A stretch of 64,000 nucleotides of DNA from Cryobacterium inferilacus (GTDB taxonomy: Bacteria > Actinomycetota > Actinomycetes > Actinomycetales > Microbacteriaceae): the NCBI RefSeq assembly GCF_019599185.1, contig NZ_JAIEUL010000012.1, forward strand, positions 1 through 64,000, written 5' to 3'. Each line of letters begins with the position of its first letter. Within the stretch, counting starts at the first letter, position 1. Made by a program: the position numbers and the translations under genes. The notes under the pieces were generated by a model. It saw only the letters and a list, made by a program, of their open reading frames with translations, searched no databases and was not told the origin of the DNA. This document shows positions 27,256 through 33,932 of this stretch, piece by piece.

Positions 27256-27405
27256 TTACAGGGCGTGCGCCGGGCGGATGTCCGCCTGGTTCCAACGCAC
27301 CCCGAGGGAGACATCCCGGGAGGTGGTGGTCTTATCGGTCACGAGGGGATCGGTGTGAGCTCCAGGTGCAAACTTGTGGGTGGATGCTGCCGGTGTGGCA
27401 CGCAT
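27256..27405 (-). CDS. Short ORF (49 aa) coupled to the end of araD
   Basis: Its ATG overlaps the araD stop by one base (TGATG), and it runs to TAA at 27256-27258. The product starts MRATPAASTHKFAPGAH and resembles no family I know. It occupies the place where araA often follows araD in actinobacterial operons, so it could be a collapsed gene or simply a chance ORF in an untranslated spacer. Low certainty. Confidence 0.3.
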   Translation of the reverse strand: MRATPAASTHKFAPGAHTDPLVTDKTTTSRDVSLGVRWNQADIRPAHAL

Positions 27406-28115
27406 CAGGTCAACGCCCCCTGCGGCGCCTGGCCGTAGACGTTCTGGTACCGGTTGAACAGGGCATCGATCGCTTCCTGCGGGATGGGGATGAGGTCCCC
27501 ACCCTGGCGGGCGATCTGCACGGTGCGGGCGACGTCTTCGACCATGACGGCAGCCTTGACCGCGTCGCGGGCGTCTTTGCCGATGGTGAACGGGCCGTGG
27601 TTCTGCATCAGCACGGCCCGGGAGCGGTGCCCGGTGAGCGCCTCGACGATGCCCTGACCGATGGTGTCGTCGCCGATGATCGCGAACCGGCCGACCGGGA
27701 TCGGCCCGCCGAACTCATCCGCCATGGCCGTGATGACGCAGGGGATCTCCTCGCCGCGAGCGGCCCAGGCGGTGGCATAGGTCGAGTGGGTGTGCACGAC
27801 GCCGCCGACCTCGGGCATGTTCCGGTAGACGTAGGCGTGCGCGGCGGTGTCGCTGGACGGCGACCGGTCGGAGCCGGGCGTTTCCGGGATGACACGGCCG
27901 TCGAGATCGCAGAGGATCATGTTCTCCGGCGCGAGCTCGGCGTAGTCGACACCGGACGGCTTGATCACGAACAGGTCGGCACCAGGCACGCGGCCGGAGA
28001 CGTTGCCGCCGGTCCACACGACCAGGCCGTTCGCGGTCAGCTCACCGTGGAGCCGGGCGATGTCGGCGCGGACGCGGGCGATGGCGACCTCGATCTGGGG
28101 GCCGAAGGTGCTCAT
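27405..28115 (-). CDS. araD: L-ribulose-5-phosphate 4-epimerase (class II aldolase family)
   Basis: A 236-residue enzyme interconverting L-ribulose 5-phosphate and D-xylulose 5-phosphate in the L-arabinose pathway. Family motifs are WTGGNVSGRVPG (phosphate binding), KPSGVDYAEL, the metal-binding VVHTHSTYATAWAARG, and the third His in LMQNHGPFTIG. The ATG at 28115 overlaps the stop of a short upstream ORF by 4 bases; the frame is open further 5' but not family-like. No araB (kinase) or araA (isomerase) is adjacent. It is encoded just upstream of a ChvE/GguAB importer. Confidence 0.92.
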   Translation of the reverse strand: MSTFGPQIEVAIARVRADIARLHGELTANGLVVWTGGNVSGRVPGADLFVIKPSGVDYAELAPENMILCDLDGRVIPETPGSDRSPSSDTAAHAYVYRNMPEVGGVVHTHSTYATAWAARGEEIPCVITAMADEFGGPIPVGRFAIIGDDTIGQGIVEALTGHRSRAVLMQNHGPFTIGKDARDAVKAAVMVEDVARTVQIARQGGDLIPIPQEAIDALFNRYQNVYGQAPQGALT

Positions 28116-28171
28116 GCCGTCACCGGCGCAGACTCGAAGCCAGCTGCAGGCTGCGCGGCGGTGGTGATCAC
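28112..28171 (-). CDS. Short upstream ORF (19 aa) coupled to araD
   Basis: GTG at 28171 with AAGGAAG about 8 bases upstream, product MITTAAQPAAGFESAPVTA, and a stop that overlaps the araD ATG (ATGA). The good ribosome binding site and tight overlap suggest translation. It may be a leader peptide, or what remains of araB after an internal in-frame deletion. Not a recognised protein. Confidence 0.35.
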   Translation of the reverse strand: MITTAAQPAAGFESAPVTA

Positions 28172-28224
28172 AGAATCGACTTCCTTGTCTGAGGTGATGC
28201 GGGTGATGCGGATGTTCCGGTTCA

Positions 28225-28240
28225 ATGTGAACGGTCACAT
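28225..28240. promoter_or_regulatory. Candidate LacI operator upstream of araD
   Basis: ATGTGA-ACGG-TCACAT is a perfect 6-bp inverted repeat with a 4-base spacer. A near copy lies before the adjacent LacI gene at 29385-29400, which supports the LacI protein at 28348-29367 as the binder. It is about 55 bases upstream of the short ORF coupled to araD, near the expected promoter. Confidence 0.65.
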
Positions 28241-28347
28241 CGCGTTTCTCATGTTAGCCGTATCGGGGAAAGATCTGTCAAGTCCGGTTTGTCACTTTTG
28301 GGTAACGCCCCACGAGCGGGGTCGTCGCGGCATCGGCGAGGCCGGGC

Positions 28348-29367
28348 TCAGAACGCGGGCGGACCCGTGGACGAGCGCACGATCAGGGTCGGGATGATGG
28401 CACTGCGGTCCACGACCGGGCCGGCGGTGATGTCGTCCAGCAGCAGGTCCATGCACCGTCGACCCAGTTCGGCGAAGTCCTGGCGCACGGTCGTCAGCGG
28501 CGGCCAGAAGTGTGCTGATTCGGGAATGTCATCAAATCCGACCACGCTGATGTCGCCGGGGATGTCCAGGCCGGCGTCACGGATGGCGTGCATCAGGCCC
28601 AGCGCCATCTGGTCGTTCGACGAGAAGATCGCGGTGAAGTCCCGCACCCGCAGCAACTCCCGGCCGGCGTAGTAGCCGAAGTCCGCGGTCCAGTCGCCCA
28701 GGATCGGCGCCGTCGTCGGCACATCCATCGCCCCCATCTCGTCGAGGAACCCGCGCATCCGCGCCTCCGCCTCGATCCAGTCCTGCGGGCCGGCCAGATG
28801 GTAGATATTGCGGTGGCCGAGGTCGATCAGGTGCCGGGTCGCCAGTCGGGCACCGGCGATCTGGTCCACGGACAGGCCGTGGTCATTCAGCCCGCCGGTG
28901 GATTGCAGGGTCACGTACGGCACCGAGATCGAGAGCTGTTCGAGAACGTCGAAGACGCGCATCTGCGGGGCGATCACGACGATGCCCTCCACCGACTGCA
29001 GCATCAGATGGTCCAGGGCCGCCTCGATCGACTCGGGATCGACCGCGGTGAGGTTGGCCGTGTTCACGTAGTAGCCGGCCTCCCTGGCGGCGTCCTGGAT
29101 GGCCGCAATACTGCTGGCCGGGCCGTACTGCGAACTCGACGCCGAGAGCACACCGATCGTGCGGGAGGTGCCACGGGACAACGCCCTGGCGGCACGGTTG
29201 GGCCGGTATTGCAGGTCGTCCATGACCTGCTGCACCTTGGCCTTGGTGCTGTCCCTGATGCTGGGGTGGTTGTTCAGCACCCGCGACACGGTCTGATGAG
29301 ACACTCCGGCAAGGCGCGCGACATCCCGGATGCTGGGTGCGCGACTCTTGGGCAGATCAGCTGGCAC
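28348..29367 (-). CDS. LacI-family regulator of the araD/ChvE-GguAB operon
   Basis: A 339-residue regulator. The HTH and hinge (SIRDVARLAGVSHQTVSRVLNNHPSIRDSTKAKVQQVMDDLQYRPNRAARAL) precede a complete sugar-binding core ending in VVGFDDIPESAHFWPPLTTVRQDF. It starts with GTG at 29367. It lies upstream of araD on the same strand, with an operator on each side (28225-28240 and 29385-29400), which suggests it represses both itself and the operon until an arabinose-related sugar binds. Confidence 0.9.
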   Translation of the reverse strand: MPADLPKSRAPSIRDVARLAGVSHQTVSRVLNNHPSIRDSTKAKVQQVMDDLQYRPNRAARALSRGTSRTIGVLSASSSQYGPASSIAAIQDAAREAGYYVNTANLTAVDPESIEAALDHLMLQSVEGIVVIAPQMRVFDVLEQLSISVPYVTLQSTGGLNDHGLSVDQIAGARLATRHLIDLGHRNIYHLAGPQDWIEAEARMRGFLDEMGAMDVPTTAPILGDWTADFGYYAGRELLRVRDFTAIFSSNDQMALGLMHAIRDAGLDIPGDISVVGFDDIPESAHFWPPLTTVRQDFAELGRRCMDLLLDDITAGPVVDRSAIIPTLIVRSSTGPPAF

Positions 29368-29384
29368 GGGGTGGCCTCGTTTGA

Positions 29385-29400
29385 ATGTGCACGGTCACAA
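29385..29400. promoter_or_regulatory. Candidate autoregulatory LacI operator
   Basis: ATGTGC-ACGG-TCACAA has the same spacer and 14 of 16 bases in common with the site before araD. It sits 18 bases upstream of the LacI start, so binding there would repress the regulator gene itself. Confidence 0.6.
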
Positions 29401-29460
29401 ATGTGGCCGCAGGTCAATTATGCACGGGAGAGGCGCGCAGGGAGCGCCCACGGCGCCGCG

Positions 29461-29505
29461 GATGTGACTGTCACATCCCCGTGGAAGTAGATGTGACTGT
29501 CACAT
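29461..29505. promoter_or_regulatory. Twin 15-bp palindromes
   Basis: ATGTGACTGTCACAT occurs at 29462-29476 and again at 29491-29505, with centres 29 bases apart. Both are perfect. They share the half-site ATGTGA with the araD operator but have a 3-base spacer instead of 4, so they may bind a different LacI protein or a variant complex. Confidence 0.6.
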
Positions 29506-29529
29506 CGACCACGCCGCGAGACCGGCCGA

Positions 29530-29600
29530 TCAGGCGCTGGCGCGCACCACGAGGTCGGTGGGCAACACGATCACACTCGGGCGTTCGAAAGATGCCCGGG
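29530..29600 (-). pseudogene. C-terminal remnant of a LacI-family gene
   Basis: Read on the minus strand, this stretch ends in FERPSVIVLPTDLVVRASA and TGA, the typical C-terminus of LacI regulators (VLPTELVVRAS). Upstream of it the frame carries unrelated residues for about 15 codons, then runs into the dispersed palindrome at 29639-29704. No N-terminal part is visible, so this appears to be the last 20 codons of a deleted gene. Confidence 0.55.
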
Positions 29601-29638
29601 GAAGCATGCGATCCCGCGCGGCCGCCCATCCACTAACC

Positions 29639-29704
29639 AACTGTTGCCCGTACGGACAATTGCGCCCGGCACACCGGGCGCAATTGTCCGTTCCGGGAAC
29701 AGTT
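29639..29704. repeat. Dispersed palindrome, copy 2 (with outer arms)
   Basis: The inner 18-bp arms lie at 29652-29669 and 29674-29691 around the loop CACA. Outer arms AACTGTTGCCCG and CCGGGAACAGTT extend the hairpin to about 66 bases. It is 9 bases beyond the stop of the cystathionine gamma-synthase gene and adjacent to the LacI remnant. Confidence 0.88.
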
Positions 29705-29713
29705 GCGGGCGGG

Positions 29714-30874
29714 TTAGCTGGCGGGCAGGGCCTGCGCGAGGTCGGCGAGGAGGTCGTCGATGTCCTCGATGCCCACCGAGAGACGCACGATGTTGGTGGC
29801 CACCTCGAGCTCCGTGCCGCGCACCGACGCGTGGGTCATCTCGGACGGGTAGTTCACCAGGGACTCGACCCCACCGAGCGACTCAGCCAACTGGAACAGG
29901 TGCATCGACTCGGCGAAGAGCCTGGCGGCGGTTTCGCCACCGCGGAACGCGATCGAGAGCATGCCGCCGAACGCAGTCATCTGGGAGGCGGCCAACTCGT
30001 GGCCCGGGTGGCTCTCGAGACCCGGGTAGTAGACCTTCTCGATCGCCGGGTGGGTCTCCAGGTAGCGGGCGATGGTGAGGGCGTTGCTGCTGTGCCGCTC
30101 CATCCGCACGGCGAGGGTCTTGATGCCGCGCACGGTGAGCCAGGCATCCAGAGGTGCCGAGACCGGGCCGGCCGCGAACTGGATGAACTTCGTCTTCTCG
30201 GCCAGCTCGTCGTCGTTGATGACCAGGCCACCGCCGATGACGTCGGAGTGGCCGCCGAGGTACTTGGTGGTGGAGTGCACGACCACGTCGGCGCCGAGGG
30301 CGAGGGGCTGCTGCAGCGCCGGAGAGGCGAAGGTGTTGTCGACCACTACGAGCACGCTGTGGCGGTGCCCGATCTCGACCAGACCGGCGATGTCGCTGAT
30401 CTTCATGAGCGGGTTGCTCGGCGTCTCCACCCAGAGGATCTTGGTCTCGCCGGGGATGATGGCGGCTTCGACCGCGGCCAGGTCGCTCATCTCCACCGTG
30501 GTGTTGCGCACACCCCAGGCGCCGTGCACCCGGTTGATCAGCCGGTGCGTGCCACCGTAGACGTCGTTGCCGAGCACCACGTGGTCACCCGGAACGAGCA
30601 CCGCGCGCAGCAGACTGTCTTCGGCGGCGAGCCCGCTGGCGAAGGACAGCCCGTGCTTTCCGCCCTCGAGCGCGGCGAGCATGGTCTCCAGCGAGGTGCG
30701 GGTGGGGTTGCCGCCGCGGCTGTATTCATAGCCGCCGCGGAGGCCGCCGATGCCGTCCTGAACGTAGGTGGAGGTCTGGTAGATCGGCGGGATGACGGCG
30801 CCGGTGGTCGGGTCGAATTCCTGCCCGGCGTGGATGGCGATGGTGTTGAAGTTCTGCTTCTCTGACTGGCTCAT
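29714..30874 (-). CDS. metB: Cystathionine gamma-synthase (or gamma-lyase)
   Basis: A 386-residue PLP enzyme of the Cys/Met metabolism family. Motifs are YSRGGNPTRTSLE, FASGLAAEDSLLRAVL, and the PLP-binding Lys204 in VVHSTTKYLGGHSD. Length and motifs match actinobacterial MetB, which makes cystathionine from O-acyl-homoserine, but gamma-lyases of the same fold cannot be excluded. It follows a cystathionine beta-synthase gene on the same strand with a 66-base gap, so the pair could run transsulfuration in either direction. Confidence 0.9.
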   Translation of the reverse strand: MSQSEKQNFNTIAIHAGQEFDPTTGAVIPPIYQTSTYVQDGIGGLRGGYEYSRGGNPTRTSLETMLAALEGGKHGLSFASGLAAEDSLLRAVLVPGDHVVLGNDVYGGTHRLINRVHGAWGVRNTTVEMSDLAAVEAAIIPGETKILWVETPSNPLMKISDIAGLVEIGHRHSVLVVVDNTFASPALQQPLALGADVVVHSTTKYLGGHSDVIGGGLVINDDELAEKTKFIQFAAGPVSAPLDAWLTVRGIKTLAVRMERHSSNALTIARYLETHPAIEKVYYPGLESHPGHELAASQMTAFGGMLSIAFRGGETAARLFAESMHLFQLAESLGGVESLVNYPSEMTHASVRGTELEVATNIVRLSVGIEDIDDLLADLAQALPAS

Positions 30875-30940
30875 GGTGCGGTCTTCTTTCGGAAGGTTGT
30901 GCGGATGCGTCGCCGGGCGCAGGGGCTGCGCGGGCGCGGG

Positions 30941-32305
30941 CTAAGCGCTGAGGTAGGTGAGGAGGTCGTGCCGCGTGATCACGCCGAGCGGCTTGCCGCC
31001 GTCGGTGACGAGCAGTGCGTCGTGCTCGGCGAAGGCGGTGCGGGCCGAGCCGACGGGCTCGTTCACCCCGATCAGCGGCAGCGCGTCACCGATTATCGAC
31101 CCCACCTTGTCGGTGAGTTGCGCCTCGCCGGAGAACACCCGGCCCATCAGGCTGCGCTCGTCGAGTGCACCGAGCACCTCACCCATCACGACGGGAGGTT
31201 TGGCCCCGAGCACGAGCAGCTGCGAGACGCTGGCCGACGTCATCGCCTCGATGGCGTCGCGCACGGTGTCGTTGGGGTGCACGTAGACGAACGGCGGCAG
31301 CGTACCGGTCTTCGACCGCAGCAGGTCGGCCACGGTGTGACCGGTGGGTGCGTTGGAGAAGCCGTAGCTGCGCATCCAGCCGTCGTTGAAGATCTTGCCC
31401 AGGTAACCGCGGCCGCCGTCGGGCAGCAGCACCACCACCACGGCGTCGGCGGGCAGGTCTTTCGCGGCGCGGAGGGCCGCGACCACGGCCATGCCGCTCG
31501 AACCGCCGACCAGGATGCCTTCTTCGAGAGCGAGGCGTCGGGTCATCTCGAACGAGTCGGCATCGGAAACGGCGATGATCTCGTGCGGCACCGCCGGGTC
31601 GTACGCGCCCGGCCAGAAGTCCTCACCGACACCCTCCACCAGGTACGGCCGGCCGGTGCCCCCAGAGTAGACGGATCCCTCCGGGTCGGCGCCGATGATG
31701 CGCACCGAGTCGTTCGACACCTCGCGCAGGTACCGGCCGGTGCCGGTGATGGTGCCGCCGGTGCCCACGCCAGCCACGAAGTGGGTGACGGTGCCGTCGG
31801 TGTCGCGCCAGATCTCGGGGCCGGTGGACTCGTAGTGACTGAGCGGACCGTTCGGGTTGGCGTACTGGTTGGGCTTGAAGGCGCCCGGGATTTCACGGGC
31901 CAGCCGGTCGGAGACGCTGTAGTAGGACTCGGGGTCGTCTGGGGCCACGGATGTCGGCGTCACGACGATTTCTGCACCGTACGCGGTGAGCACGTTGCGC
32001 TTGTCCTCGCCCACCTTGTCCGGCAGCACGAAGACACACTTGTAGCCACGCTGCTGGGCGACCAGCGCGAGGCCCACCCCGGTGTTGCCCGACGTGGGCT
32101 CGACGATGGTGCCGCCCGGCGCCAGCAGCCCGTCGCGCTCCGCGGCATCGATGATGCGGGTGGCGATACGGTCCTTCGCGGATCCGCCGGGGTTGAGGTA
32201 CTCCAACTTCACCAGGACCGTGGCGGAAACGCCCTCGGTCACCTGGTGAAGTTTGACCAGGGGGGTGTTGCCGATGAGGTCGAGGATGGTGTCAGCGATT
32301 TTCAT
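30941..32305 (-). CDS. cbs: Cystathionine beta-synthase with C-terminal CBS pair
   Basis: A 454-residue enzyme. A PLP-dependent cysteine-synthase-type domain covers about residues 1-320: Lys44 in NPGGSAKDRIA, the PLP-phosphate-binding GVGTGGTITGTG, and the substrate loop TSGNTG. Two CBS domains follow at about 335-454 (PPFVYVHPNDTVRDAIEAM and ALLVTDGGKPLGVITRHDLLTYLSA), which usually sense adenosyl ligands. The product is cystathionine from serine (or activated serine) and homocysteine. The upstream 258 bases contain no riboswitch that I recognise. Confidence 0.92.
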   Translation of the reverse strand: MKIADTILDLIGNTPLVKLHQVTEGVSATVLVKLEYLNPGGSAKDRIATRIIDAAERDGLLAPGGTIVEPTSGNTGVGLALVAQQRGYKCVFVLPDKVGEDKRNVLTAYGAEIVVTPTSVAPDDPESYYSVSDRLAREIPGAFKPNQYANPNGPLSHYESTGPEIWRDTDGTVTHFVAGVGTGGTITGTGRYLREVSNDSVRIIGADPEGSVYSGGTGRPYLVEGVGEDFWPGAYDPAVPHEIIAVSDADSFEMTRRLALEEGILVGGSSGMAVVAALRAAKDLPADAVVVVLLPDGGRGYLGKIFNDGWMRSYGFSNAPTGHTVADLLRSKTGTLPPFVYVHPNDTVRDAIEAMTSASVSQLLVLGAKPPVVMGEVLGALDERSLMGRVFSGEAQLTDKVGSIIGDALPLIGVNEPVGSARTAFAEHDALLVTDGGKPLGVITRHDLLTYLSA

Positions 32306-32563
32306 GATGATCCTTCGTCTGGGAGACGGGGTGCGGCGTCGGTGTTGCGCGGCGGGAGGTGCGGGGGGACGGTCCTGGAACCGAAAAGAGAGGGGTGTGC
32401 GAGTCGGCTAGCGAAAGCGGCAACAGGGACACGACGTCAGGATGATCACATTCACACTCTAGTCCGAGGCCGGAGAATCCCGACCAGCCTGTGAACCATC
32501 TGTGAGATGCGCCCTCGGGGAAGAGGCGGTCCCAACCGATGAGTTCGAATAGGAGCACAGCAA

Positions 32564-33265
32564 ATGAAAGAGGCCCTCGTGACCCCTGCCCCGCCCACCG
32601 GCCCGTCCGTTCCTCCCTCGGCCAAGCCCAGCGTGAAACAACAGCGTGCCCAGCAGCGCGCCCAGAAACTCGAGCAGTACCACCGCGAGCAGAAGCGCAG
32701 CGCCCGCAACCGGAAGATCGGCCTGATCGCCGGAATCACGGCCGGCGTTGCGGTGCTCGCACTGGTGATCACGTCGATCGTGCTCACCCCGCAGAGCGCG
32801 ACCTATTCCGCCGGCGGTGACGGCACCGAGATCGACGGTGTGGAGACCTTCGAGAACGCCTCAATGCACGTCGAAACCCCGGTCGACTACCCGCAGACGC
32901 CCCCGGCCGGTGGCGAGCATCACCCCACCTGGCTCAATTGCGGCGTCTACACCGAGCCGGTGCCCAGCGAGAACGCGGTGCACTCCCTCGAACACGGCGC
33001 CCTGTGGGTCACCTACGACCCGGATCTTCCCGCCGCCGAACTGGACACTCTCAAGGAGGCCCTCCCCTCCAGCTACGTGATCCTCTCGCCCTTCGACGAC
33101 CTGCCCGCCCCCATCGTGCTGAGCGGCTGGAACTCGCAGTTGCAGGTGGAGTCGGCCGACGATGAGCGGGTGGCCGCGTTCTTCGAGGAGTACTGGAAGA
33201 GCAACGACGTGCCAGAACCTGGCGCACTGTGCACCGGTGCCTACGATGCCCCAGGCAAGGCGTAG
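32564..33265 (+). CDS. DUF3105 membrane-anchored protein
   Basis: A 233-residue protein. About 50 basic, Gln/Lys/Arg-rich residues with predicted coiled-coil character (KQQRAQQRAQKLEQYHREQKR) lead into one membrane segment (residues 51-72). The external part has the DUF3105 pattern: VDYPQTPPAGGEHHPTWLNCGVY, AVHSLEHGALWVTYDPDL and CTGAY. The conserved His and Cys residues could bind metal. The ATG at 32564 has AGGAG 9-13 bases upstream. Its last 20 bases overlap the DUF305 gene, so the two are co-translated. Function unknown. Confidence 0.88.
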   Translation: MKEALVTPAPPTGPSVPPSAKPSVKQQRAQQRAQKLEQYHREQKRSARNRKIGLIAGITAGVAVLALVITSIVLTPQSATYSAGGDGTEIDGVETFENASMHVETPVDYPQTPPAGGEHHPTWLNCGVYTEPVPSENAVHSLEHGALWVTYDPDLPAAELDTLKEALPSSYVILSPFDDLPAPIVLSGWNSQLQVESADDERVAAFFEEYWKSNDVPEPGALCTGAYDAPGKA

Positions 33266-33905
33266 CCCCGCCGTCCGCCGTCTCACCCTGATCGTCACGG
33301 CGGTTGTCGCCGCCGTGGCGGTCGGCCTGGTCGGGTTCTCGGTGGGCCGGCTGAGCACCATGGACAACCCCACCCCCACCTCGACGAGCGCCGAGGCCGG
33401 CTTCGCCCGCGATATGCAGGTGCACCACTTGCAGGGGGTCGAACTGGCCATGCTCATCCGTGATCGCACGAGTGCGGCCGATGTGCGCCTGCTCGGTTAC
33501 GACATCGCCACCACGCAGGCGCAGCAGGCCGGTCAGCTCTACGGCTGGCTCACCGAGTGGGACCTGCCCCAGGCCGGCCCCGAGCCGGAGATGACCTGGA
33601 TGACCCGGCCAGGCCGCTCCGGCCACGCCCATACCGACGGGGCACACACTCCAGGCGAGCCGATGCCGGGGCTGGCCACCGCTGAGCAGATCGCCGAGCT
33701 CACCGCCGCCACGGGCGTGGAGGCGGAGCGGATCTTCCTCACTCTGATGATCGCCCACCACCAGGGCGCCGTCGACATGGCCGAGGCCGTGCAGGACCGC
33801 GCGAACAACACCTCGGTGCTGGGCTTCGCCAACTCGGTGATCATTTCCCAGGAGGCCGAGATCACCCTGATGGAGTCCATGCTCGCCGACCGCGAACCGG
33901 AGTAG
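33246..33905 (+). CDS. DUF305 membrane-anchored protein
   Basis: A 219-residue protein with a membrane anchor near the N-terminus (LTLIVTAVVAAVAVGLVGFSVG) and an external four-helix DUF305 domain. The conserved His and Met positions appear as FARDMQVHHLQGVELAM and LMIAHHQGAVDMAEAV, a possible copper or other metal site. A His-rich insert (RSGHAHTDGAHTPGEPM) lies between the two halves. It overlaps the DUF3105 gene by 20 bases. DUF3105 and DUF305 genes commonly neighbour each other in actinobacteria, but no role has been established. Confidence 0.9.
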   Translation: MPQARRSPAVRRLTLIVTAVVAAVAVGLVGFSVGRLSTMDNPTPTSTSAEAGFARDMQVHHLQGVELAMLIRDRTSAADVRLLGYDIATTQAQQAGQLYGWLTEWDLPQAGPEPEMTWMTRPGRSGHAHTDGAHTPGEPMPGLATAEQIAELTAATGVEAERIFLTLMIAHHQGAVDMAEAVQDRANNTSVLGFANSVIISQEAEITLMESMLADREPE

Positions 33906-33932
33906 CCGCCGCGACCCTGGCTCGCGTGCGCG

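Noticed and set aside
29461-29505. Twin ATGTGACTGTCACAT palindromes as CRP (cAMP receptor) sites
   Set aside because: TGTGA/TCACA arms resemble CRP sites, but CRP needs a 6-base spacer between them and here it is 3. Similarity to the neighbouring LacI operators is better supported.
32306-32563. SAM-type riboswitch in front of the cystathionine beta-synthase gene
   Set aside because: I could not find the conserved core of the known SAM riboswitch classes. The leader has only scattered GC-rich stems.
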